DNA of 12,081 bases, taken from the NCBI GenBank assembly GCA_011524785.1, contig WTJQ01000378.1, positions 2,030 to 14,110 of the forward strand. Reading direction: 5' to 3'. This DNA is from Planctomycetota bacterium (GTDB taxonomy: Bacteria; Planctomycetota; UBA1135; GCA-002686595). The position numbers and the translations under genes are program-made. The notes beneath the pieces were generated by a model. That model was given only the letters and a program-made list of their open reading frames with translations. It did no database searches and had not been told where the DNA came from. This document shows positions 1 to 8,100 of the stretch, one piece after another. Numbering within the stretch: the first letter of the stretch is position 1; the number at the start of each line of letters is the position of its first letter.

Positions 1-1117
1 CGCGCACGCCGCGCGTCCGCGCCCAGAGGAGGGCGGGGAGCAGGTAGGCCAGGGTCTTGCCCGTTCCGGTGGGCGCGTGGACCAGCAGCAGCTCCTGGGT
101 CCCGAGCACCTCCGCCACGGCTCGCGCGACCTCGTGCTGGCTCGGACGGACGCACTCCCTCGGATCGAGGCCTCGTTCCTGCGCGATCAGCGTCGGCAGG
201 TGCACCTGGAAGAGGTCGTCCACCAGGCGCAGGTCGTCCTCGAGGAGTGGGTGGGCCTCGGCAGCGCGCGGCGGGAGGGGGTCCTCCTGCTCGAAGCCGA
301 TCGCCTGCCCGAACCACCGCGGACGAGCGCCAGCGAGGAGGCCCGCCCCCGCGAGCCCTCGCTCGAGGGCCGCCGACAGCAGGCCGTCCGCGAGCTCGAC
401 GCCCACGTCGAACAGGCCGCCGGTGCTCCGGCACCAGCTGGAGGGGAACTCCACGAGGGCCAGCGCGAGGCCGAGGCGCGAGGCTCCTGGCCCGTCACCG
501 ACCTGGAGACGCTCGAACGTGCGGGTGTAGCCCACCGCGGCCACCTCGTGCACCTCGGCCCCGCGCCGCGCGAAGCGGTCGACCAGGGTCGCGGCCGCCC
601 GGACGAGGTCGGTGGGGGCGATGGCCTCCGGCAGGGCTCCAGGGTCCGCGTCCAGGAGGGCTCGCACGAGCCGTGCGCCGCCGCCCGCACGCTGCCGCCC
701 CGGGGCGAGGAGCGCAGCCAGCTCCACCAGCCCCGTGGTGCGCGGGGCAGCCCCTCCCGTGAGCGCCTCCATCCAGAGCTCGAACGAGGCCCCGTCGGGG
801 GCCACCACGTCGTGCCCGGCCAGGAAGCCGGCCAGCTCCTCGGCGGCCTGCTCCGCGGTGGGAGAGCCCTCGAACTGCTCCCGGGCGACTCCGAACTCGC
901 GGACCATGCGGGCGCTGACCGCCGTGTCGGCACCCCCGCAGAAGCGATCGAACAGAGCCCAGCCGTCGCCGTCGGGCCGCATGGCGGTCAGCCGGAAGAC
1001 CCGGTCGGTGCCCGGGTCCGGGCCCGTGGTCCACAGGACGCAGAACGCCACCGCGGGCGGCCGCTCGAACGGGAGGCCAGCTCGTTGGAGGGCTTCGAAG
1101 GGCGTCGTGCGGCGCAC
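1..1117 (-). CDS. dinG: DinG-family ATP-dependent DNA helicase with degenerate N-terminal exonuclease domain (partial, C-terminus off the left edge)
   Basis: Superfamily 2 iron-sulfur helicases of the DinG/XPD group unwind DNA 5'-3' during repair and R-loop removal. The visible 372 residues begin with a DnaQ/RNase T-like fold (about residues 20-175). Its first motif reads VLWTTGPDPGTDR (27-39) where active members have DxETTG, so both metal-binding acids are V27 and W29. The second motif (HNAxFD in active enzymes) reads PDGASFE (107-113). After a linker comes RPSQHEVARAVAEVL, which resembles the entry to a DinG helicase core, then the Walker A motif APTGTGKT (348-355, Lys354) followed by LAYLLPALLWA. 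Motifs Ia-VI and any Fe-S cysteines lie outside the window. The GTG at 1117 is chosen because an in-frame TAG sits only three codons upstream (1127-1129). No Shine-Dalgarno is seen. Known of the family: exonuclease-DinG fusions exist. Inferred: the exonuclease part is structural or DNA-binding. The helicase family call is strong; exact orthology to dinG is less sure. Confidence 0.85.
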   Translation of the reverse strand, partial: MRRTTPFEALQRAGLPFERPPAVAFCVLWTTGPDPGTDRVFRLTAMRPDGDGWALFDRFCGGADTAVSARMVREFGVAREQFEGSPTAEQAAEELAGFLAGHDVVAPDGASFELWMEALTGGAAPRTTGLVELAALLAPGRQRAGGGARLVRALLDADPGALPEAIAPTDLVRAAATLVDRFARRGAEVHEVAAVGYTRTFERLQVGDGPGASRLGLALALVEFPSSWCRSTGGLFDVGVELADGLLSAALERGLAGAGLLAGARPRWFGQAIGFEQEDPLPPRAAEAHPLLEDDLRLVDDLFQVHLPTLIAQERGLDPRECVRPSQHEVARAVAEVLGTQELLLVHAPTGTGKTLAYLLPALLWARTRGVR

Positions 1118-1123
1118 GCGGCC

Positions 1124-1129
1124 AGACTA
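1124..1129 (-). promoter_or_regulatory. possible leaderless -10 element of the helicase gene
   Basis: On the minus strand the hexamer TAGTCT (TANNNT) ends six bases before the GTG start, so it occupies -12 to -7 if transcription starts at the G of GTG. This matches the spacing seen at the methionine aminopeptidase gene. The match to TATAAT is weak (three of six) and there is no clear -35, so this rests mainly on position and on the absence of a ribosome-binding site. Confidence 0.3.
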
Positions 1130-1208
1130 GCCGCTCGTGCCGCTCCAGACGCGTGCTCCCGCCCCTCGCCCTTGCTCCACGCGCGGCCGTGCCGCACCCT
1201 CGCCTGGC

Positions 1209-1538
1209 ATGAGCGAGCCCCGCTGGATCCCGGTCGCACGGCTCGAGGAGCTGCCCCTCGATGGCACCGGGGTCACGGTCGACGTAGAGGGGATCCCGGT
1301 GGCCCTTTTCCGGGCCGAGGAAAAGGTCCACGCCCTCTCCGACACCTGTCCCCATGCTGGCGCCTCCCTCGGAGCAGGGGTCCACTGCGACGGGGAGGTC
1401 ACCTGTCCGGCGCACGCCATGCACTTCGCGCTGGAGGACGGGCGCTGCACCGACGGGCTGCCCGAGCGCGTCCGGGCGTTCCCCGTTCGGATCGAGGCCT
1501 CGGGGATCGTCTCGGTGGGGCGGCGCAGGGCTGATTAG
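1209..1538 (+). CDS. Rieske [2Fe-2S] ferredoxin, NirD/dioxygenase-ferredoxin type
   Basis: A 109-residue soluble protein that should carry one Rieske 2Fe-2S cluster and pass electrons to a partner oxidoreductase. The cluster ligands are visible as C47-P-H49 (in CPHAGASLG) and C66-P-A-H69 (in CPAHAMHF), with the usual spacing. The whole chain has the length of NirD-like or Bph-type ferredoxins, which are a single Rieske domain. No signal peptide or membrane segment is present, so it is cytoplasmic. ATG at 1209 is chosen because the domain's first strand (PRWIPVARLEEL) starts directly after it; a GTG at 1137 would add a Pro/Arg-rich tail with no homologous look. No good ribosome-binding site is seen. 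No nitrite reductase large subunit or oxygenase lies beside it, so the partner is unknown and the name should stay generic. It diverges from the helicase gene with 91 bases between the starts. Confidence 0.88.
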   Translation: MSEPRWIPVARLEELPLDGTGVTVDVEGIPVALFRAEEKVHALSDTCPHAGASLGAGVHCDGEVTCPAHAMHFALEDGRCTDGLPERVRAFPVRIEASGIVSVGRRRAD

Positions 1539-1567
1539 TCACTATCTGCCCATTAAGTGACCATCTG
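1537..1567 (+). repeat. overlapping direct and inverted repeat just after the Rieske gene
   Basis: AGTCACTATCTG (1537-1548) recurs as AGTGACCATCTG (1556-1567) with a 19-base period and two mismatches. The same bases form a perfect 6-bp inverted repeat, GTCACT (1538-1543) and AGTGAC (1556-1561), around a 12-base spacer. It sits in a locally AT-rich patch and covers the possible -35 of the dehydrogenase promoter. It could be an operator or a weak terminator; there is no T-tract. Confidence 0.35.
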
Positions 1568-1581
1568 AACACTGTTATAGC
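1553..1581 (+). promoter_or_regulatory. candidate extended -10 promoter for the leucine dehydrogenase operon
   Basis: TGtTATAGC (1573-1581) fits an extended -10 element, and TTAAGT (1553-1558) lies 17 bases upstream as a modest -35. A start near 1588 would give a leader of about 90 bases. The 139-base gap between the Rieske and dehydrogenase genes holds this site and the repeat and no evident gene. Confidence 0.4.
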
Positions 1582-1667
1582 ACCCCTGCGTGTGGGGCGC
1601 GCGGGGCCTGGGGAGGCTATGCTGCAAGGCGGTCCTCGGTGCGTCGGGGGCCCGATCCCCCCGCCCC

Positions 1668-1674
1668 AGGAGAG
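1668..1674 (+). promoter_or_regulatory. Shine-Dalgarno site deciding the dehydrogenase start
   Basis: AGGAGAG lies three bases before the ATG at 1678 (core AGGAG at five bases). It is one of the few clear ribosome-binding sites in the window. It favours this ATG over an in-frame upstream start at 1639, which would add a 13-residue Pro-rich tail. Confidence 0.7.
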
Positions 1675-1677
1675 CCC

Positions 1678-2736
1678 ATGGACATCACCGAGATCCCCGT
1701 CGAAGGCTACGAGCGCGTCGTGCGCGGTCAGGACGCCGAGTCCGGCCTGCACGCCATCATCGCGGTCCACGACACCACCCTCGGCCCGGGCCTGGGGGGC
1801 ATGCGGATGCTGCCCTACGCCACGGAGGACGAGGCCCTCACCGACGTCCTGCGCCTGTCGCGCGGCATGACCTTCAAGTCCGCCGTGGCCGACACGGGCC
1901 TCGGCGGCGGGAAGTCGGTGGTCATCGGGGATCCGGCGACGGCCAAGTCCGAGGCCCTCTTCCGGGCCATGGGGCGCTTCATCGACGCCGTCGGGGGCAA
2001 GTACATCACCGCCCAGGACATGAACATCGGGAACCCCGACCTCGAGGTCGTGGCGCAGGAGACCCGCTGGGTCACCGGCCTCGACCGCGACCAGGGGGGC
2101 TCGGGCAACCCCTCCCCGTCGACGGCCTACGGCTGCGTCATCGGGATCGAGGCCACCCTCCAGGAGGCCTTCGGGAGCCCCTCCTGCCAGGACCGGACGG
2201 TCCTGATCCAGGGCGTGGGGGCCGTGGGGGGCCGCATGGCCGAGCTACTGAAGGAGCGCGGTGCCAGAGTGCTCGTCTGCGATCTCTACGAGGAGCGCGC
2301 CCGCGAGCTGGCCGACCGCCTCGGCCTCGAGTGCGTGGCCGACGCGGGCCACGAGGAGCTCGCGTGCGACGTCTACGCGCCCTGCGCACGAGGAGCGACG
2401 CTGAACGACGACACCATTCCGCGCCTGGGCTGCCGGGTCGTCGCGGGCTGTGCGAACAACCAGCTCGCCGAGCCGCACCACGGCCAGGCGCTGCGCGAGC
2501 GGGGCATCCTCTACGCCCCCGACTACGTCATCAACGCGGGCGGCATCATCAACGTCTCCCGGGAGCTGCTCCCTGGCGGCTACGACGAGGCCGCGGCCAT
2601 GGAGAAGATCGAGGGGATTCGGGACAACCTCGCGCAGGTCTATGAGATCGCGCGCACCGAGGGCGTCCCGACCCACGAGGCTGCTCGCCTGCTGGCCGAG
2701 CGTCGCCTCGAGGCTGGGCGCTCCGCCCAGGCCTGA
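1678..2736 (+). CDS. ldh: leucine dehydrogenase (Glu/Leu/Phe/Val dehydrogenase family)
   Basis: NAD-dependent oxidative deamination of leucine and other branched-chain amino acids to 2-oxo acids, in the cytoplasm; the reaction is reversible. The 352 residues match the usual family length and follow Bacillus leucine dehydrogenase closely along the chain: SGLHAIIAVHDTTLGPGLGG (22-41), RGMTFKSAVAD with K67 as the expected carboxylate-binding lysine, GLGGGKSVVIGDP with catalytic K79, ITAQDMN with D114, SGNPSPSTAYG (142-152), the Rossmann glycine motif QGVGAVGG (178-185), and APDYVINAGGIINV (280-293). Pocket residues around L39, A112, I290 and V293 suit a branched aliphatic side chain, though valine or phenylalanine preference cannot be excluded. 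A clear Shine-Dalgarno supports the ATG. The TGA stop overlaps the ATG of the next gene by one base. No other branched-chain catabolic gene is beside it. Symbol follows common use for leucine dehydrogenase, not lactate dehydrogenase. Confidence 0.93.
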   Translation: MDITEIPVEGYERVVRGQDAESGLHAIIAVHDTTLGPGLGGMRMLPYATEDEALTDVLRLSRGMTFKSAVADTGLGGGKSVVIGDPATAKSEALFRAMGRFIDAVGGKYITAQDMNIGNPDLEVVAQETRWVTGLDRDQGGSGNPSPSTAYGCVIGIEATLQEAFGSPSCQDRTVLIQGVGAVGGRMAELLKERGARVLVCDLYEERARELADRLGLECVADAGHEELACDVYAPCARGATLNDDTIPRLGCRVVAGCANNQLAEPHHGQALRERGILYAPDYVINAGGIINVSRELLPGGYDEAAAMEKIEGIRDNLAQVYEIARTEGVPTHEAARLLAERRLEAGRSAQA

Positions 2737-3452
2737 TGACCTCCGACCCCCATCCCCTGCCGACGACGCCGCCCGGCCCTGCCCGGCGCGCGGTCACCGT
2801 CCTGCTGGCCCTCGTGATGATCGGCATGCCGCTGATCATCGCGTTCGACCTCGCGGCCCTGCGCGAGACCGCCCCGGCCTTCCGCGGCAATCAGCCCGGC
2901 GGCCCGGTCCGGGGACGGATCCTCGGTCCCGACGGTGGCGCGCTCGGCGGGATCGGGGTGCGCCTCCACGCGACCACCTCGGGAGCCCCGCTCCTGGTCG
3001 AGACCACCTCCGCCGCGGACGGCACCTACACCCTCCAGGCACCGCCGCTCACGAACGCGGCCTACCGCCTCAGGACGGGCGGAGGGCCCTGGCGGCTGAT
3101 GGACCGAGAGGTCGGCTTCCTGGCTCCCGACGGCTCACTGGTCGGCGACACCCTCGAGCACGACGTCACCCTGAAGCCCGGGGCGGTCCTGCGGATCGAC
3201 CTGGCCCGGGAGGATGGCCTCCCGAGTCCGGGCGGCACCGTCCGCCTGCGGGGGGAGTGGGTGGAGACCGGGGCGATGCGGCTCGCTCCGCGGATCCTCG
3301 ACATGGAGCGCAGCTTCGAGGGCACGCCGATCGTCCTGGACGGCCTGCCTCCCCTCGACGGGCGCGTCGATCTCGTCCTGGCGGGCGGCCGGACCGTCAC
3401 CTTCGAGGTCGCCCTCCGCGAGGGCGAGCAGCAGCAGCGCGTCGACCTCTAG
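2736..3452 (+). CDS. membrane-anchored protein with carboxypeptidase-regulatory-like beta-sandwich
   Basis: No specific function is recognised. The 238-residue chain starts with a Pro-rich cytoplasmic stretch, then one hydrophobic helix (about 19-37) after two arginines, which should be an uncleaved signal anchor. The rest (about 55-238) would face the cell envelope. Residues 57-105 have the pattern of a CarboxypepD_reg/SpaA-like beta-sandwich: PVRGRILGPDGGALGGIGVR, then ADGTYTLQAPP (94-104). Such domains act as stalks or adhesion and binding modules. The remainder is also beta-rich, with a possible second similar unit around 145-190 (VTLKPGAVLRIDL). The ATG overlaps the dehydrogenase stop (TGATG), so translation is probably coupled even though an envelope protein and a cytoplasmic dehydrogenase have no obvious link. 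It ends 19 bases before the convergent peptidase gene. Confidence 0.7.
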   Translation: MTSDPHPLPTTPPGPARRAVTVLLALVMIGMPLIIAFDLAALRETAPAFRGNQPGGPVRGRILGPDGGALGGIGVRLHATTSGAPLLVETTSAADGTYTLQAPPLTNAAYRLRTGGGPWRLMDREVGFLAPDGSLVGDTLEHDVTLKPGAVLRIDLAREDGLPSPGGTVRLRGEWVETGAMRLAPRILDMERSFEGTPIVLDGLPPLDGRVDLVLAGGRTVTFEVALREGEQQQRVDL

Positions 3453-3471
3453 GTGCTCGCTCGTTCGCGGG

Positions 3472-5172
3472 TCAGAGCTCCAGCACCGAGGCAGCGTGCG
3501 CCATGAGGTCCCGCATCAGCTCGGGGTCGAACGGAGAGCGCAGGCCCGCGCCCTCGAAGAGCGCGAGCACGCTGCGGGTGCCCCCGAGGCGGCAGAGCTC
3601 GAGGTAGCGCTCGAGGCAGTCCTCGTGGTCCTGCGCGTCCAGCAGGCCCAGCTGCATCGCACCGGTCTCCGCCAGCGCGTAGTCGATGTAGTAGAAGGGA
3701 TAGCGGTAGACGTGCAGCTGCGCGTACCAGCGCGAGGCCGCGTAGCGCTCGGCGTCCCCGGACCAGTCGACGCCTGGCATCCACGTGCTCCGAGCCTCGA
3801 TCCAGGCCGCGTCGCGCTCGTCCGGGGTCGCCTCGGGATGCTCGTACACCCAGTGCTGGAAGGCGTCGACGACGCACACGTAGCACAGGATGTCGATGGC
3901 GCCACTCCAGCGGCCCTTCACGAAGGTGTCGCGATCCTCGGCGCCGAAGAACTCGTCCAGGTAGGGCAGGCAGAGGAACTCCATGCCCATCGAGTGCACC
4001 TCGCAGGCGTCGGAGGTGGGCCAGCGCAGGTCGGGAGCCTCGATCCACTGGCTCTCCCAGCCCTGGAAGGCATGGCCGAGCTCGTGGGTCAGCGTCCGCA
4101 CGTCGTCCTCGTTGCCCGTCGAGTTGCAGAAGATCGCCACGCGCGCCTCGTCGGGGAACGAGGTGCAGTAGGCGCCGGCTGCCTTGCCCTTGCGGTTCTC
4201 GAGGTCGATCAGGCCCTCCGCCCGCATGCGCTCGAAGTGCTCGAGCAGCCGCGGCGAGAGGCGCTGCAGGACGCGCTCCATCCGGTCGAGCTGCTCGCCC
4301 ACGGGCTCCGCCGCTCCGTCGGGCAGGGACAGCGTGGGGTGGTAGCCGACGTCCCACGGCTTGAGCGTCTCGACGCCGAGGGCCGCGGCCTGGGCCGCGG
4401 CCTTGCGCGCGAAGAGAGGGGAGGCGTGGGTGCGCACCGCCTCGCGGAACGCGCGGACCTCCTCGGGCCCGTAGTCGGTGCGCCCCATGCCCTCGTACCC
4501 GAGAGGCACGAAGCCCTCGTGCCCGAGGTTGCGCCCCATCTCGTCGCGCAGGCGCACCTGCTGGCCATAGAGGTCGGCCAGCTCGGCCCGGTTCTCGAGG
4601 AACCAGCCGAAGTACGCCTCGAAGGCCTCGCGTCGCCTGCCCGCGTCCGACGAGCTGAAGTGGGAGCGAGCGCGCGCGAGGGTCATGGCCTCGCCGCCGA
4701 CCGTGACCTCGCCCGAGGCGACCAGCTTGTCGTAGCGGCTGGCCAGGTCGCTGGTGGCGACCCGGAGCTGGGCGTTGCACGGGGCCAGCGGCCCCTTCTG
4801 GATCTCCAGGACCGTCAGCAGCTGGGACCCGAAGCGCTCCTCGATCGCACCCCGGTGGCGGCTGGTCAGCAGGGCGTCCCCGAGGGCGGCGTCGTGCTCC
4901 TCGACCACGGGTCGGATCTCCTCGCGCGCGACGCGCTCCGCCTCCTCCGCGGCCTCGTCGCGCATGTCCTTGGTGTAGGCGTAGCTGCGGCGCGCGTCCT
5001 CCCCCTGGGCCAGGGCCTTCAGGCGGTTCCAGCGCTCCGCGAGCGCCAGCCAGGGACCCGGCTCCTCCGCGGCCTCGGCGGCCTCCAGCTCGCTGCGGAG
5101 GGCCCGGTAGGCCTCGTCGAACCAGGAGGCGGTGATGGTGGCGGGATCCTCGGGGAGCTGGAGCAGGCTCAT
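3472..5172 (-). CDS. pepF: M3-family zinc oligoendopeptidase (PepF-like)
   Basis: A 566-residue cytoplasmic metallopeptidase expected to cut short peptides as part of peptide turnover. The zinc site is plain: HELGH (363-367) within TLTHELGHAFQGW, followed about 25 residues later by E391 in ACEVHSMGMEF, the third ligand. The conserved C-terminal segment HVYRYPFYYIDYALAETGA (487-505) matches the substrate-binding His/Tyr region of M3 enzymes (HxxxxPFYYxxYA). The N-terminal half is helical and charged, as usual, and no signal peptide is present. Length is normal for PepF/M3 proteins. The ATG at 5172 is kept because an in-frame TAG lies five codons upstream (5185-5187). There is no Shine-Dalgarno. 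The gene follows the kinase gene on the same strand, but a strong hairpin between them argues for separate transcription. Peptide-length preference and exact subfamily cannot be told from sequence. Confidence 0.92.
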   Translation of the reverse strand: MSLLQLPEDPATITASWFDEAYRALRSELEAAEAAEEPGPWLALAERWNRLKALAQGEDARRSYAYTKDMRDEAAEEAERVAREEIRPVVEEHDAALGDALLTSRHRGAIEERFGSQLLTVLEIQKGPLAPCNAQLRVATSDLASRYDKLVASGEVTVGGEAMTLARARSHFSSSDAGRRREAFEAYFGWFLENRAELADLYGQQVRLRDEMGRNLGHEGFVPLGYEGMGRTDYGPEEVRAFREAVRTHASPLFARKAAAQAAALGVETLKPWDVGYHPTLSLPDGAAEPVGEQLDRMERVLQRLSPRLLEHFERMRAEGLIDLENRKGKAAGAYCTSFPDEARVAIFCNSTGNEDDVRTLTHELGHAFQGWESQWIEAPDLRWPTSDACEVHSMGMEFLCLPYLDEFFGAEDRDTFVKGRWSGAIDILCYVCVVDAFQHWVYEHPEATPDERDAAWIEARSTWMPGVDWSGDAERYAASRWYAQLHVYRYPFYYIDYALAETGAMQLGLLDAQDHEDCLERYLELCRLGGTRSVLALFEGAGLRSPFDPELMRDLMAHAASVLEL

Positions 5173-8100
5173 GGTGGGGGCAGTCTACTGCTCGCGGAAC
5201 GCAGCGACCCCTCGTGACCAGGGCCACGAGGGGTCGCGAGGGGCTTCCCAGGGTGCGGTAGGAGCCGGGGTCACTCCTTGCGGAGGAAGTCGACGAGGTC
5301 GGCCTCGAGCTCCTCGAGCCCGTACTCCATCACCGTCAGGCAGCGGTAGACGATGCGGGCCAGGGGCTCGGGGGTGTTCGGGTTGAGCTCGCTGGGGGGC
5401 GTGTAGGAGAGGAAGTACGAGAGCGACAGGCGCTCGACCTCACCGCCCTGCTCGCGGCCCGCGAAGGCCCACGGCACGTCCTCGAAGGGCAGCACGCCCG
5501 TGAGGATCTCGTACAGCATGACGCCGATGGCCATGACGTCGGCCTTGGCGTCGCGCAGGAGCAGGGGGTTGTAGTGCGGCGTCGTGGTGATCACGTCGCG
5601 CTCGTCCGCACGCAGGGCCGGGTCGACGAGGACCACGCTGCCGGACGGCTTGATCAGGATGTTCTCGGGCTTCAGGTCGCCGTGGTAGGCAAGGCCACCC
5701 TTGTCACGCAGCTTCTGGAGCGAGCGGACGGCCGTGAGGAACCAGTTGAGGCGGATGCCCTCGAGCGCGCGGATCTTCTCGCGCAGGGTCTTGCCGCGCA
5801 CGAAGTCCATGACGAGCACGGGGCGACCCTCGTGCTGGATGCACTCGCGCACCTTGACCACGTTGGGGCTCTTGCAGCCGCGGAGCAGCTCGGCCTCGTT
5901 GCGGATCAGGTCGTCGATCTCGTGCACGTCGAGGAAGTCGATGCGCACGCCGTCCTGGCGGAAGAACACGGCCTCACCCGGGGTCTCGTCGGGGCTGATG
6001 CCGGCGGGCTGTCGCTCGTCGGTGATCTCGAGGAAGCGGGTCACGTAGCGGCCACCGCCGGCCACGTCGCCGATCTTCAGGGCGACCTCCTCGCCGGCCT
6101 CGTCCTGGGCGCGGTAGACGAGCGCGAAACCACCGCGGGCGATGAAATCCACGATGCGGTAGGAACCGATGCGTTCGCCGACTTCGAGCTTGATCATGGG
6201 ATTGGGGTCCTGGGAGGGGTCTGCCGCCTTGGGCAACACCTCCTTGTCGGCCGGATCCCTGTCTCGCATTGAGCGGTTCCAGCGCCCGGACCCCCGATTC
6301 CGCAGCGGGGTGGCCAGAGGGGCCAACAAACCCGCCCGGCTGCCCGAACCCCCTCTCAGGGGCGCAGGGGCGCCCTCGAGGGGGCCTCTGCGGCAACCTC
6401 GATCAGCTCGACCGTCTCCTCCCCCAGGATCCGCGCGGCTCCGTCGGCCACGGTGCCGGTGCCGACCGCCTCGTGCTCGGCGTGGGGACGGGCCCTCCAG
6501 GCGCGGCCCTGGCCGTCGATCAGGCCCAGGTCCTGGCCGTGGACGTTCTGCACCACGAAGTAGCGCTCGCCCTCCGAACTGCCCAGGCGCACCACGCGAC
6601 CGACGGCCGCTCCCCTGACCCGGGCCTCCCAGACGGCGGCCACGTCGCTCCGCCAGATCACCTCGCCGGGCTCCTGGGCGGGGGCCGTCCGGCTCGTCGT
6701 CACGCACGCGGCGAGGCCCAGGAGGGCGAGGCCGGGGAGGAGCTGGGACTGCCGCACGGTCCTTCCATCGGCAGGCCCTGGCCGCGACCTGCGGGGCATC
6801 CGGCGCGTCGGCCGCGCCGTCCCGTCGCGGTTGGAGGTCCGGCGGGTGGGCTATGATCGTGCGATGGACGCCCACGCCCTCGAATGTCACCGCAAGGCCG
6901 GCCGCATCGCGGCCGAGTGTCGGGAGTGGGCGCGCGAGACCATCAAGCCCGGGGTGCGGGTGCGCGACGTGCTCGAGACCGTCGAGAAGCGCATCTACGA
7001 GGCGGGCGCCGCCCCGGCCTTCCCCGCGCAGTCCTCGCGCAACTCCTGCGCCGCCCACTACTGCTCGTCCCCCGACGACGAGATGACCTACGAGGAGGGC
7101 GACTGCGTCAAGGTCGACATCGGCGTCCACGTCGATGGGTACATCGCTGACAACGCCTGCTCCGTGGACCTCTCCACGGACGGTCGCTGGACCCCGCTGG
7201 TGAAGTCGTCGGCGGACGCCCTCGCGGCCGCGATCGCGACGGTGGGGCCAGGCGTGCGCGTCGGCGAGGTCGGGGCGGCCATCGAGCGCACGATCATGGG
7301 TGCGGGCTTCGAGCCCGTGCGCAACCTCACCGGTCACGGCCTCGCCCGCTGGAAGGTGCACACCGCGCCGCAGGTCCCGAACTACGGCGAGCGCGGCGGC
7401 GGTCGCATCGCCGAGGGCTCGGTGATCGCGATCGAGCCCTTCGCGAGCACGGGCCGCGGCTACATCCACGAGCGCGGCAAGGCGGAGGTCTTCATGATGG
7501 TCCGGCCGCCCATGAAGGCGAAGGGCCTGGACCGGGACGTGCTCAAGGAGATCCAGTCCTGGCGCGGCCTCCCGATCGCCCGGCGCTACTTCAACCACCT
7601 GCCGACCGACGCCGTCGAGGACACCCTCGCCAAGCTGGCGCGGCAGGGCTCCCTGGTCCGCTACCCACCGCTGGTCGAGGAGGAGGGCGTGATGGTCACG
7701 CAGACCGAGCACTCGATGTACGTCGGCCCGGACGGGGTCGAGATCCTCACGACCTGCTGAGGGGGCGATCGTGCGGCTCGCCCTGGTGACGACGCCCGAG
7801 GCGGTGCCCTCGGGCATCGGCGACTACACCCGGACCCTCGCGCGACACCTGGGCGAGCACCTGGAGGTCGTGCCCTACCTCCCCGACGGCAGCGCGGGCG
7901 AGTCCTGGTGCGGTCTCGAGGCGCGCCCGGTCTCGGCCCTCGGCCCCCGCTCGGCGGACCGCATCCTCTATCAGGTCGGGAACGAGCGCGGTCATGCCTT
8001 CATGCTCGACCCCCTGCGCCGCGTGGGGGGGACGGTCACCCTGCACGACTGGGTGCTCTTCGACCTGGCGGTCGCCGCCCATCCCGAGCTCGAGCGCGGG